NCBI GenBank assembly: GCA_017434025.1 | Contig: JAFRGC010000050.1 | Coordinates: forward strand, 1-64,000 | Direction: 5' to 3' | DNA from: Mogibacterium sp. | Lineage (GTDB): Bacteria; Bacillota; Clostridia; Peptostreptococcales; Anaerovoracaceae | Length of the DNA stretch: 64,000 bases | Part shown: piece after piece, positions 50,648 through 60,018 of the stretch | Numbering within the stretch: position 1 is the first letter of the stretch | How the letters are laid out: each line of letters begins with the position of its first letter | Notes under the pieces: generated by a model | What the model was told of the DNA's origin: nothing | Database searches by the model: none | What the model saw: the letters and a program-made list of their open reading frames with translations, nothing else | Translations under genes and position numbers: made by a program

Positions 50648-52273
50648 ATGGCCAGAGATATCAGAACGATACAGAATTTTACTGATGAACTCGGTCTTGC
50701 GGAGCTGCTCGTTTCAATCAACGGCAATACTCCGTGCAGCGAAGTCATGGGATATATGACTGATCCGCGCAGGGCTGCGATCTATTCCAAGCCGGTCACG
50801 GGTGTCACTTACAATTCCCGTGAAGTGCAGCCGGGATCCCTGTTTGTAGTCAAAGGCGCACATTTCAGGGAGAAATACCTTGAGGATGCTATCGCAGCAG
50901 GCGCTGTGTGCTACGTTCGAGAGGATCCGAGCCGCACGCCATCAACAGCATGTGAGCTGTACGATGTAGAAGCAGCGAGGAAAGAAGAAGTCACAGATCC
51001 GGGTTGTGTTCCGATCATGGTCAGCGATATCCGCAAGGCTATGCCGGTGATCGCCGAGACCTTCTACGGCAAACTCTCAGATCAGCTGAAAGTTATCGGC
51101 GTCACGGGGACTAAAGGCAAGTCAACGACAGCGTATTACATGAGATATATCCTCGATGACTACATGGCTGCGACGGGCGGCAACAGGACCGCTATATGCT
51201 CAGGAATAGACAACTATGACGGAGTTATCGAAGAGGAATCCCACCTGACGACTCCTGAGATCATGGAACTCTATCAGCATATGGACAACGCTCTGAACAG
51301 CGGGATCACTTACATGACGATGGAAGTATCCAGCCAGGCACTCAAATATGACAGAGTTGAAGGCGTCACATTTGAGGCCGGCGCGTTCCTCAATATCGGA
51401 AGTGATCATATCAGCGCGATAGAGCATCCGGACTTCAACGATTATCTTGAGGCCAAACTCAGACTGTTCAGCCATTGCAGGAAAGCCTGCTATAACCTCG
51501 ACTGCGAGGAACAGGAGAGGATCAAGGCTGCTTCAGCCGACTGTCCTTACGTAATAACGTTCAGCCAGAAGGATGAGAGCGCCAATGTCTATGGCTATGA
51601 TGTCAAGTCAGAGGCGGGCAAAGTCAGTCTGCGGGTCAGAGTGAGAAATGTGGACGGCTGGGAAGATTTCGACGGCGCCCTGACACTCGGTACATTCGGT
51701 ACGATCAATGTCGAGAACGCTCTGGCGGCAGTTTCGATGAGTCTGCTGGCAGGTGTACCGTTCGAATATGTACAGTCCGGCCTGGCCAAAGCGATCAGCC
51801 CGGGCAGAATGGAAGTCTTCTACAGCGAAGACGGCAAGAGGATCGCTATCGTCGATTATGCTCACAACAAGCTCAGCTATGAGAAGTTCTTCGAAACGAT
51901 CGGTGACGAGTTCCCGGGCAAGAAAATGATGATCGTATTCGGGTGTCCTGGCGGCAAGGCATTTGCGCGCCGTGAGGAGCTCGGAACGATCGCAGGCAGG
52001 AACTGTGTATACTCGATCATTACCGAGGAAGACTACGGTGAGGAAGACGTTAATAAGATCTGCCGCGAGATCGGAGAATTTGTCGCTGCTGCAGGTGGCA
52101 AGTTCGAGATCATCACTGACAGAGTCGAGGCGATCAAAAAGGCAATAACACTTATGGATGATGACACGATCCTGTTCCTTCCGGGAAAAGGCCGTGAAAC
52201 CCGAGAGAAGAGGGGCATCCTGTACATTGACACACCATCCGACGCGGATGTTGTGATCGAATACATGAAATAA
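50648..52273 (+). CDS. murE: MurE-type UDP-MurNAc-tripeptide ligase
   Basis: 541 residues. The three Mur ligase domains are visible: N-terminal UDP-binding (Val-Thr-Tyr-Asn-Ser-Arg-Glu-Val), central ATPase with Gly-Val-Thr-Gly-Thr-Lys-Gly-Lys-Ser-Thr (about 151) and a C-terminal domain ending Gly-Arg-Glu-Thr. The Asp-Asn-Pro-Arg motif of diaminopimelate-adding enzymes is not present; the corresponding place reads Ile-Thr-Glu-Glu-Asp-Tyr-Gly-Glu-Glu-Asp, so the added amino acid is uncertain (L-Lys or another). A FemX-type gene follows after 12 bp, pointing to a cross-bridge on this residue. Confidence 0.85.
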   Translation: MARDIRTIQNFTDELGLAELLVSINGNTPCSEVMGYMTDPRRAAIYSKPVTGVTYNSREVQPGSLFVVKGAHFREKYLEDAIAAGAVCYVREDPSRTPSTACELYDVEAARKEEVTDPGCVPIMVSDIRKAMPVIAETFYGKLSDQLKVIGVTGTKGKSTTAYYMRYILDDYMAATGGNRTAICSGIDNYDGVIEEESHLTTPEIMELYQHMDNALNSGITYMTMEVSSQALKYDRVEGVTFEAGAFLNIGSDHISAIEHPDFNDYLEAKLRLFSHCRKACYNLDCEEQERIKAASADCPYVITFSQKDESANVYGYDVKSEAGKVSLRVRVRNVDGWEDFDGALTLGTFGTINVENALAAVSMSLLAGVPFEYVQSGLAKAISPGRMEVFYSEDGKRIAIVDYAHNKLSYEKFFETIGDEFPGKKMMIVFGCPGGKAFARREELGTIAGRNCVYSIITEEDYGEEDVNKICREIGEFVAAAGGKFEIITDRVEAIKKAITLMDDDTILFLPGKGRETREKRGILYIDTPSDADVVIEYMK

Positions 52274-52285
52274 CAAACACCGGAA

Positions 52286-53566
52286 ATGCGTAGATTTGAA
52301 CTGACAGAAGAACTGAATAGAGAAGAATTCAACGGCTTTGCGAGAGACAATGCTGACAGGGTCAAGACCCATTTCCTCGGCTCTTATGAGTGGGGAGAAG
52401 TCTCGAAGATCAGGAACTGGCAGCCGCTCCATGTAGGAGTCAGGGAAGATGGCAAACTGGTCGCGACCGCGCTTGTACTCAAGAAGGCGCTCGTGATGGG
52501 GTACACATATTTCTATATACCCCGCGGTTTTACTATGGATTGGTCTGATCTGGAACTGCTCGAGTACTTTACCGATGCGATCAAACGCCTTGGCCGGAAG
52601 CACCGCGCACTGTTCTTCAAGATAGACCCGGATATCAAGCTGCATACCGTAGATATCGACGGCAGTGTTGTTGAAGGCGAATCAAATGAAGAGCTGGTCC
52701 GGTATCTCGAGTCACTTGGATACAGGCGTAAGCCTCTCAACTATGCATTCGAGAATGAACAGCCGAGATTCACTTTCCGGATCGATATCTCAGGAACGAT
52801 GGACGAGATCCGTTCCAGGTACAGCAAGACTACTTTGCATGAGATCCGCAAGAGCGCGGAGAGCAGCGTTGAAGTATACAGAGGCACAAGGGAAGATATC
52901 CCTGAATTTGAGCGCCTGACGAAGATGACAGAGGCCAGACAGGATTACATCTCGCATGATATGAGCTTCTATGGGAAGTTCTATGATATTCTGCATCCTT
53001 GCGGGATGGCAGACATCTATCTCGGCAAAGTCGATATTCGTGCGTTGACCGAAAGAGCGAAGGCAGAACTGGCTGAGAACGAGGCTCTCCGTGACAAATA
53101 TTCCGGGAGTCAGAGCAAGAAATCCCGCAATATGCTGAAGGAGATCGACAACCGTCTTACCGCGCTGAACGCCAAACTCAAAGAACTCGCTGACAAGCCT
53201 CAGGAAGAAGTGATCGTTTCGTCGTATCTGACCGTGAAGTATCTGGATAAGATCTGGACTCTGTACGGTGCTAATGACATGGACTACAGCAGATATTACG
53301 CTAATTACGCTGTCTATGAGAAGATGATCGAGGACTCCAACGCCGAAGGCCTCAGAGTGTTTGACGGATTCGGTACTGTCGGCAGGCCGGATGCTGCAGG
53401 TAATGCGCGCGGCCTCTATGAGTTCAAGAAGAAATGGGGAGGAGAACTCACAGAATTCATTGGTGAGTTCGACCTGATCCTGAACAGACCGGTATACTTT
53501 GCATACAGCAAACTGATACCGGTCTATCATGAATTAAGCAACAGGAGACACAGGAACAGACAGTAA
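52286..53566 (+). CDS. FemABX-type peptidoglycan branching aminoacyltransferase
   Basis: 426 residues. Two GNAT-like halves with the Fem insertion: a coiled-coil arm (about 255-310) rich in Glu, Lys and Arg, as in FemA. Typical segments are Tyr-Glu-Trp-Gly-Glu-Val, Phe-Lys-Ile-Asp-Pro-Asp and Leu-Tyr-Gly-Ala-x-Asn. Such enzymes move amino acids from tRNA to the stem peptide of lipid II, in the cytoplasm. Pairing with murE suggests they act in sequence. The amino acid is unknown. Confidence 0.9.
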   Translation: MRRFELTEELNREEFNGFARDNADRVKTHFLGSYEWGEVSKIRNWQPLHVGVREDGKLVATALVLKKALVMGYTYFYIPRGFTMDWSDLELLEYFTDAIKRLGRKHRALFFKIDPDIKLHTVDIDGSVVEGESNEELVRYLESLGYRRKPLNYAFENEQPRFTFRIDISGTMDEIRSRYSKTTLHEIRKSAESSVEVYRGTREDIPEFERLTKMTEARQDYISHDMSFYGKFYDILHPCGMADIYLGKVDIRALTERAKAELAENEALRDKYSGSQSKKSRNMLKEIDNRLTALNAKLKELADKPQEEVIVSSYLTVKYLDKIWTLYGANDMDYSRYYANYAVYEKMIEDSNAEGLRVFDGFGTVGRPDAAGNARGLYEFKKKWGGELTEFIGEFDLILNRPVYFAYSKLIPVYHELSNRRHRNRQ

Positions 53567-53581
53567 CAGTGCCTATGATTT

Positions 53582-53607
53582 AAAAGCGGTCGTGTGACCG
53601 CTTTTTG
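53582..53607 (+). terminator. Intrinsic terminator
   Basis: AAAAGCGGTC-GTGT-GACCGCTTTTT, ending the murE-femX unit. Confidence 0.92.
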
Positions 53608-53621
53608 TTTGCTTAAAATAT

Positions 53622-53661
53622 GGTAATGATTACCGCAGTTACTGATCTCGTCTGATATGAT
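53622..53661 (+). promoter_or_regulatory. Palindrome and extended -10 before the transglutaminase gene
   Basis: GGTAAT-G-ATTACC (53622-53634) is a perfect 13-bp palindrome, suited to a dimeric regulator. TGATATGAT (extended -10) lies at 53653-53661, so the palindrome falls at about -35. Confidence 0.45.
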
Positions 53662-53708
53662 AAAGTCCAGCAAAATTCCGGACAGACAGAAGAAGGAATC
53701 GGATAGAT

Positions 53709-55781
53709 ATGATCTCCAGGACCGCGAGATTTCATGCATTCATACTGGTACTTGTGATGGCATTCTCAATGATGCCATGCTTGTCGTTTGCTGAAAGCGG
53801 AGAGCAGACCGGAGAAGAATTGCTGAATGAATATCTTGATGCACAGGTCGGAGAGAACTCTGACGGGCAGATCACCGCAACAAGGACAGCGAAGACAACC
53901 AGAAGGGACCGACTCAGCGATCCGGACAAGGAGATCTATGATTCTCTCAGAACACAGATAGAAGAGGTCACCAATGGAAGCAGATCGAGTGCTGTATTCG
54001 AAGTACCCCTCACTTCAGCATGGGAGGATTATCTTGAGAGAGATGAAACGCTGTCACAGGGCTGGCTCTGCAGGATAACAGCGGAAAGCCTCGGAGTAAA
54101 CAGAATATTTGAGCAGTACACAGCATCGGGTAGCGCCGCTGCAAACTGGGAAATGACAGATTCAGCACAGGCAAGACTTTACAACATGTCTGCTGTGATC
54201 GATGCGCTGATGTTCGATCTTCCATATGATCTTTTCTGGTTTGACAAAACAGCTGCAGGCAGTTATTCCTATAGCCTTAATGCCTGGATCACAGACGGAA
54301 CAGATATGTTCTTTGACGAGGAACCAGCTGTCACTGTTGCGCTTCTCGTATCATCTGACTATCGCAGCGGGGTTTCTTCCTACGAGACCGACGCTGCTCT
54401 GATCAGCAGAGCTTCGGAAGCAGCTGCAGTCATAAGTGATATCATCGACCGCAATTCCGGGCTCTCAGATCTGGATAAGCTGACAGCTTACCGGGATATT
54501 ATCTGCGATCTGGCTGATTATGATAAACAGGCCGGGCAAAACGGTACATATGGTGATCCGTGGCAGCTCATAAATGTTTTCGACAACGATCCTTCAACGA
54601 ATGTAGTATGTGAGGGTTATGCCAAAGCATTCCAGTATCTGTGCGATCTCAGCACCTTCGATGATCCGTCAATCGAATGCCGCTCAGTCGTGGGTACAAT
54701 GACAGGCGGCACCGGTGCAGGATCTCATATGTGGAATATCCTGCATATGGACGACGGACTGAACTATCTGGTCGATATAACGAACAGTGACGCAGGAACG
54801 ATCGGTTTTCCTGATCAGCTGTTCCTGACCGGCTATGATTCCGGCGATGTCTACGACAGCTATACATATCACATTTCAGACGGCAGAACGGTAACTTACC
54901 GATACGATGATGCGTGTTTTGGGCAGTATGATGTCTCCGAACTCACTTTGGCAGGCAGCGACTATACCGGATGCATCCACGAATGGGGTGAGTGGACGGT
55001 TACATCACCTGCAACATGCAGCAGACGCGGAATCGAGACACGAGTATGCGGACTCGATCCATCGCACATACAGACGCGTGAGACCGGCGATATTGATCCT
55101 GCAATCCACACTTTGAAACAGGTATCTTATGTTGCCCCGACGGTCGATACGCTGGGAAGGAATGTGTATTACAGATGCACAGAGTGCGGCAGATGCTTCA
55201 GGGATACAGAAGGCACTGTTGAGACCACTCCTGAGGCTGAATCGATACCTGAACTGATCGATATCAGCAAATGCTCATTCACACCTGCATCTGCGACCTA
55301 TACCGGAAAAGCGCTTACGACAACGGTCACAGCAAGGTATGGGAGCAGGAAACTCACCGCAGGCAAGGATTTCACTGTCACATATTACGGAAATAAGAAC
55401 ATTGGCAGGGCGAAGATCACTGTCAGAGGGAAAGACAGATATACCGGAATCAGGACACTTTATTTCAATGTCAATCCGAAAGGAACATCAGTGTCTAAGG
55501 TGTCCAAGGCAAAGAAAGCCTTTACAGTCAAATGGAAGAAGCAGACCTCTAAAATGCCGTCGTCCAGGATCACCGGTTACCAGATCCAATACAGCACAGA
55601 CAGCAGTTTCCGTACGAATGTGAAAACGGTGACTGTCAAAGGCTATAAGAAGACATCCAGAAAGGTCAGTAAACTGCAGGCGAAAACGACATATTACGTA
55701 CGCGTGCGCACATACATGAAGACCGGCGGTGCAACATACTATTCCGGCTGGAGCGCTGCGAAGCAGATCAGGACAAAGTGA
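53709..55781 (+). CDS. Secreted transglutaminase-like protein with Fn3-type C-terminus
   Basis: 690 residues. Signal peptide ending Ser-Phe-Ala (about 26). The transglutaminase-like core has Cys (Val-Val-Cys-Glu-Gly-Tyr-Ala, about 301), His (Ser-His-Met-Trp-Asn, about 339) and Asp (Leu-Val-Asp-Ile-Thr, about 355): a complete triad. Two Cys-rich bacterial surface repeats follow (Trp-Gly-Glu-Trp-Thr-Val and Tyr-Arg-Cys-Thr-Glu-Cys-Gly, about 418-505), a beta domain (about 520-595) and a fibronectin III-like end (about 600-690). No anchor is present, so release or non-covalent wall binding is likely. It may cleave or cross-link wall peptides; the activity is unproven. Confidence 0.85.
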   Translation: MISRTARFHAFILVLVMAFSMMPCLSFAESGEQTGEELLNEYLDAQVGENSDGQITATRTAKTTRRDRLSDPDKEIYDSLRTQIEEVTNGSRSSAVFEVPLTSAWEDYLERDETLSQGWLCRITAESLGVNRIFEQYTASGSAAANWEMTDSAQARLYNMSAVIDALMFDLPYDLFWFDKTAAGSYSYSLNAWITDGTDMFFDEEPAVTVALLVSSDYRSGVSSYETDAALISRASEAAAVISDIIDRNSGLSDLDKLTAYRDIICDLADYDKQAGQNGTYGDPWQLINVFDNDPSTNVVCEGYAKAFQYLCDLSTFDDPSIECRSVVGTMTGGTGAGSHMWNILHMDDGLNYLVDITNSDAGTIGFPDQLFLTGYDSGDVYDSYTYHISDGRTVTYRYDDACFGQYDVSELTLAGSDYTGCIHEWGEWTVTSPATCSRRGIETRVCGLDPSHIQTRETGDIDPAIHTLKQVSYVAPTVDTLGRNVYYRCTECGRCFRDTEGTVETTPEAESIPELIDISKCSFTPASATYTGKALTTTVTARYGSRKLTAGKDFTVTYYGNKNIGRAKITVRGKDRYTGIRTLYFNVNPKGTSVSKVSKAKKAFTVKWKKQTSKMPSSRITGYQIQYSTDSSFRTNVKTVTVKGYKKTSRKVSKLQAKTTYYVRVRTYMKTGGATYYSGWSAAKQIRTK

Positions 55782-55809
55782 ACAATTAACTGAAGATACA
55801 TAATGGTAG

Positions 55810-55834
55810 GGGACGGCCGTCAGACCGTCCTTTT
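55810..55834 (+). terminator. Intrinsic terminator
   Basis: GGACGG-8 nt-CCGTCC followed by TTTT. Confidence 0.75.
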
Positions 55835-55837
55835 GCA

Positions 55838-55866
55838 TTGACTTGCACAGCTTGAATCTGTATAAT
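55838..55866 (+). promoter_or_regulatory. rny promoter
   Basis: TTGACT (55838-55843), 17 bp, TATAAT (55861-55866). A leader of about 90 nt follows, with complementary ACATCTT/AAGATGT around 55898-55926. Confidence 0.88.
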
Positions 55867-55962
55867 ATTTAGGTAAATTTATGCAATCCGACCGCAACAT
55901 CTTGTAGGTGAAGCGGCTTGAAGATGTATATATTACAAATTTAATAACATAAGGAGGTGCTT

Positions 55963-57501
55963 ATGACACCATTAGGTATTGCAGTCAGCATCGTCCTCCT
56001 TATTGTCGGTATACTGATTGGTTATATCATTCGCAAGAACGTAGGAGAGAAAGCAATCGGAAGCGCAGAACAGCAGGCACAGAACATTATCCTGGATGCG
56101 CAGAATACTGTAGAGAACCTCAAGAAGGAAAAGATTCTGGAGGCAAAGGAGGAAATTCACAAACTCAGAGAGGACTATGAGAAAGAGTTCAAGATAAGAA
56201 GGAACGAAGTCCAGAAGTCCGAGAGAAGGATTCTTCAGAAAGAAGAGAACATCGACCGCAAGCTCGAGAGCATCGAGAAACGTGAAACGGGTCTCGCCAG
56301 AAGAGAGCAGTCGATGAATGACAAGCACAGAGAGATCGATGCTTACATCGCAAAGCAGGTCGCCGAACTCGAGAAGATCTCCGGTTATACCAGAGATGAA
56401 GCGCGCGAGATCCTGCTCAAGGAAGTCGAAGGAGACATCCGCAAAGATGCAAGCGAGATGATCGTACGTATTGAGAACGAGGCTAAGGAAGAGGGCGATA
56501 AGAGAGCCCGTGAGATCATCACTACCGCGATCCAGAGATATGCGGCAGATCAGGTCACAGAGAGCACAGTATCGGTCGTCAGTCTGCCGAATGACGATAT
56601 GAAGGGCAGGATCATAGGAAGAGAAGGCCGCAACATCAGAGCCATCGAGACTCTGACAGGCGTAGACCTTATCATCGATGATACACCGGAAGCGGTTATC
56701 CTTTCCGGTTTCGACCCTGTAAGAAGAGAGATCGCAAGGATCGCTCTTGAGAAACTCATCGTAGACGGACGTATCCATCCGGCAAGGATCGAAGAAATGG
56801 TCCAGAAGGCTGCGAAGGAAGTCAACACGATCATCAAGGAAGAAGGAGAGCGTGCCTGCTTTGAGACAGGCGTACACAATCTGCATCCGGAACTGGTCAA
56901 GCTCCTCGGAAGGCTCAAGTACAGAACATCTTACGGACAGAATGTACTGCAGCACTCGATCGAGGTCGCTACGCTGGCAGGTATGATGGCAGATGAGCTC
57001 GGACTCGATTCCAAGCTCGCAAGAAGAGGCGGACTCCTGCACGATATCGGCAAATCTATCGACCATGAGGTCGAAGGTACTCACGTCGAGATCGGTGTGA
57101 ACATCTGTAAGAAGTACAAAGAATCCTGGAAGGTCATCAATGCTGTTGAGGCTCATCACGGAGATGTCGAGCCGTCAACACTCGAATCAATGCTCGTAGC
57201 AGCGTCTGACGCGCTTTCAGCGGCCAGACCTGGCGCCAGGAGAGAGACTCTCGAGTCCTACATCAAGAGACTTGAGAACCTTGAACAGATCGCGAATTCG
57301 ACCAAGGGCGTTGATAAATCCTACGCTATCCAGGCCGGCCGTGAGATCCGCGTAGCAGTCAAACCTAATATGGTCAAGGATGATGAAGTACCGATGCTCG
57401 CAAGAGAGATCGCCAAGAAGATCGAGGCTGAACTCGAATATCCTGGACAGATCAAGGTCAACGTTATCAGAGAGACCAAAGCAACAGATTTCGCTAAGTA
57501 A
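55963..57501 (+). CDS. rny: Ribonuclease Y
   Basis: 512 residues. N-terminal membrane helix (about 4-24), long charged coiled coil (about 30-195), KH domain ([10 protein letters not shown], about 215) and HD domain (Leu-Leu-His-Asp-Ile-Gly-Lys, about 360). Membrane-bound endoribonuclease that starts mRNA decay in Bacillota. ATG 55963 follows AAGGAGGT; a GTG six bases earlier is too close to it. Confidence 0.96.
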   Translation: MTPLGIAVSIVLLIVGILIGYIIRKNVGEKAIGSAEQQAQNIILDAQNTVENLKKEKILEAKEEIHKLREDYEKEFKIRRNEVQKSERRILQKEENIDRKLESIEKRETGLARREQSMNDKHREIDAYIAKQVAELEKISGYTRDEAREILLKEVEGDIRKDASEMIVRIENEAKEEGDKRAREIITTAIQRYAADQVTESTVSVVSLPNDDMKGRIIGREGRNIRAIETLTGVDLIIDDTPEAVILSGFDPVRREIARIALEKLIVDGRIHPARIEEMVQKAAKEVNTIIKEEGERACFETGVHNLHPELVKLLGRLKYRTSYGQNVLQHSIEVATLAGMMADELGLDSKLARRGGLLHDIGKSIDHEVEGTHVEIGVNICKKYKESWKVINAVEAHHGDVEPSTLESMLVAASDALSAARPGARRETLESYIKRLENLEQIANSTKGVDKSYAIQAGREIRVAVKPNMVKDDEVPMLAREIAKKIEAELEYPGQIKVNVIRETKATDFAK

Positions 57502-57508
57502 TTTAAAT

Positions 57509-57540
57509 AAGGCTCCCCGCTCATCCGGGGAGCCTTCTTA
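57509..57540 (+). terminator. rny terminator
   Basis: AAGGCTCCCCG-CTCATC-CGGGGAGCCTT, then CTTA. Stable 11-bp stem. Confidence 0.82.
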
Positions 57541-57549
57541 AGGAAAACC

Positions 57550-58734
57550 ATGATATATCTGGATAATAGTGCTACTACAAGACAATACGATGAAGTGACT
57601 GAACTGATGTACAGGATGGCCCGGGAGAACTACGGCAATCCGTCGTCTCTTCATGCACTCGGTTTTGACGCAGGCAATATTCTCTTCGATGCCAGGAAAG
57701 AGATCGAAGATCTGATGCATCCGGGCGGTGTTGTGATCTTCACATCCGGAGGCACAGAGAGCGACAATATGGCGCTGATATCGACTGCACGCAAACTCAG
57801 GAGAAGAGGCAAACGTATCATCACGACCAGAGTTGAGCATCCGGCGGTACTCGAAACATGCCGCAGACTCGCTGATGACGGTTTTGAAGTCGAATACCTC
57901 AATGTCGATAGCGATGGATATGTTGAGCCTGAGACGGTACGTGAAGCCCTGACTGATGACACCATCCTGGTATCTGTGATGACTGTCAATAATGAAGTCG
58001 GTACGATCGGCCCGGTGCTCCAGGTCAGCAGGATGATCCGGGATTATAACAAACAGCACGGCAGCCAGATCGTATTCCACACGGATGCAGTTCAGGCATT
58101 CGGCAAGATCCCTATGGATGATGTGAATTGCGACCTGATATCGGTCAGCGGACACAAATTTCACGGGCCTAAGGGCGTAGGATTCCTCTATATGAACAAA
58201 GATCTCAAGCTTCCGGCATTCATCATAGGAGGTGGACAGGAAAACGGTTATCGTTCATCAACGGAAAATACACCGGGAATCGCCGGACTCGGACTAGCTG
58301 CCAGGATGTCACATGATGATATCTACGACAAGATGGTCAGAATGGGTGAAGTGAACGAATATCTGCGCCGGGGTCTTATGGAAGAGCTTGAGGATGTCCA
58401 TCTGAATGGTCCTCTGGAACTGGGATATTCTCTGCATGACAGCGGCAAACGCTGCCCTACAGTTCTCAACCTGACTTTCGCTAAGACGAGAGGAGAAGTG
58501 CTGCTGCATACGCTCGAACAGGAACGCATCTATGTATCGACCGGATCCGCCTGTTCCTCGCACAAGACCGGAGACAGCCATGTCCTTCTGGCAATGGGAC
58601 TTGATCATAAGCAGATCGAAGGCGCGATCAGATTCAGCTTTTCTGAATTCAACACTATAGAGGAAATGGACGAAGTGATCGACCGCACCAAGGCGGCGGT
58701 TACACGTTTCAGAAGGCTGGGCAGCTTCAGGTAG
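57550..58734 (+). CDS. Cysteine desulfurase, NifS/IscS family
   Basis: 394 residues. PLP lysine in Ser-Gly-His-Lys-Phe-His (about 204) and catalytic Cys in Ser-Thr-Gly-Ser-Ala-Cys-Ser-Ser (about 335). It takes sulfur from cysteine as a persulfide. thiI follows, which indicates that sulfur is passed to ThiI for tRNA 4-thiouridine, as with B. subtilis NifZ-ThiI. No iscU or sufU is adjacent. Confidence 0.93.
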   Translation: MIYLDNSATTRQYDEVTELMYRMARENYGNPSSLHALGFDAGNILFDARKEIEDLMHPGGVVIFTSGGTESDNMALISTARKLRRRGKRIITTRVEHPAVLETCRRLADDGFEVEYLNVDSDGYVEPETVREALTDDTILVSVMTVNNEVGTIGPVLQVSRMIRDYNKQHGSQIVFHTDAVQAFGKIPMDDVNCDLISVSGHKFHGPKGVGFLYMNKDLKLPAFIIGGGQENGYRSSTENTPGIAGLGLAARMSHDDIYDKMVRMGEVNEYLRRGLMEELEDVHLNGPLELGYSLHDSGKRCPTVLNLTFAKTRGEVLLHTLEQERIYVSTGSACSSHKTGDSHVLLAMGLDHKQIEGAIRFSFSEFNTIEEMDEVIDRTKAAVTRFRRLGSFR

Positions 58735-58782
58735 ATCACAGAACATAGTAATTTGATAATAACAGCATATAAGGAGCTAGAT

Positions 58783-59961
58783 TTGGATAGAAAACTATAT
58801 ATCGTAAGATGCGGTGAGGTCGCACTCAAAGGCATGAACAAACCTTACTTCGAGAGGATCCTTCTCGAGAGGGTGCGCAAGGCGATCGAGTGCTTTGACG
58901 GCGCCGATGCAAAATGGGTGGATGGACTGATGTTCGTAAGAGTCCCGGACACTGTTCCTGAGGACGAGGTCATAGCGAAGTGCGTAAGAGTTTTCGGCGT
59001 TGCTTCCGTCAGTCCTGCAGTAGAGGCACCTAAGGATATTGACGAGATCGGCAGGGTCGCTGCAGACTTCATGATGAAGATCATTGAAGAAGAAGGAGTC
59101 CGTACGTTCAAAGTCAAAGGCAAGAGAGCAGATAAGTCATTTGCCGTCGAATCTCCGGAGATCGGCAGGATCGTCGGTGCGATCATACTCAAGAAATGTA
59201 AGGTCCTGAGCGTTAATGTCCATGAGCCTGATGTCCTCCTCACGGTCGATGTCAGGAGGGAAGGTGCATATATCTTCCGCGATAAGATCAAGGGGTTCGG
59301 CGGACTCCCGCTGGGAACTAACGGCAAAGGCCTGATTCTCATGTCAGGAGGTATCGACAGCCCAGTTGCCGCGTTTATGATGGCCAAGAGAGGCATGACG
59401 ATCGAAGCGGTACACTATCATTCCTATCCTTATACCAGCCAGAGAGCCCAGAAGAAGGTCGAACAGCTCGTAAAAGTGCTGGCAGGATATATGGGAACGA
59501 TCCGCATGCATGTCATCAATCTGCTTCCGATCCAGGAGCAGATCGTCCAGAACTGCCCTGAGGATGAGACGACGATTCTCGTGAGAAGATTCATGATGCG
59601 CATCGCCGAACAGATCGCCATCAAGAACAATGATATGATGCTCATTACCGGTGAAGATCTCGGACAGGTAGCGAGCCAGACAGCAGAAGCATTGGTCGTA
59701 ACTGATGCAGTCGTCAGGATGCCTGTTATGAGACCGCTGATCGCTATGGACAAAGTCGATATCATGGACAAAGCCCGCGAGATCGGCACATATGATATCT
59801 CGATCCAGCCATATGAAGACTGCTGCACGGTATTCCTGCCAAAACACCCTGTCACTAAGCCTAAGCTCGCGAGGATCGAACAATCCGAATCTGCGCTCGA
59901 TGTTGAAGGGTTGGTCAAGGCGGCTGTGGAATCAGAGGAAATCGTAGAGATAAGGCCGTAA
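58783..59961 (+). CDS. thiI: tRNA 4-thiouridine synthase ThiI
   Basis: 392 residues: ferredoxin-like and THUMP domains (1-170), then a PP-loop ATPase with Met-Ser-Gly-Gly-Ile-Asp-Ser-Pro (about 187). No rhodanese domain, so persulfide transfer must use a cysteine of the core, as in other Gram-positive ThiI. TTG 58783 is preferred as start: AAGGAG lies 6 nt before it and the protein then begins at the conserved Val-Arg-Cys-Gly-Glu. Confidence 0.94.
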   Translation: MDRKLYIVRCGEVALKGMNKPYFERILLERVRKAIECFDGADAKWVDGLMFVRVPDTVPEDEVIAKCVRVFGVASVSPAVEAPKDIDEIGRVAADFMMKIIEEEGVRTFKVKGKRADKSFAVESPEIGRIVGAIILKKCKVLSVNVHEPDVLLTVDVRREGAYIFRDKIKGFGGLPLGTNGKGLILMSGGIDSPVAAFMMAKRGMTIEAVHYHSYPYTSQRAQKKVEQLVKVLAGYMGTIRMHVINLLPIQEQIVQNCPEDETTILVRRFMMRIAEQIAIKNNDMMLITGEDLGQVASQTAEALVVTDAVVRMPVMRPLIAMDKVDIMDKAREIGTYDISIQPYEDCCTVFLPKHPVTKPKLARIEQSESALDVEGLVKAAVESEEIVEIRP

Positions 59962-60018
59962 ATATGTTATATTAATCTCTGGAGCGGAAAAGTTTAGCAT
60001 TTTAAGGAGATATATCTT

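Noticed and set aside
55972-57159. Long open frame (395 codons) antisense to rny
   Set aside because: It mirrors codon structure of rny, has no ribosome binding site and no recognisable motif.
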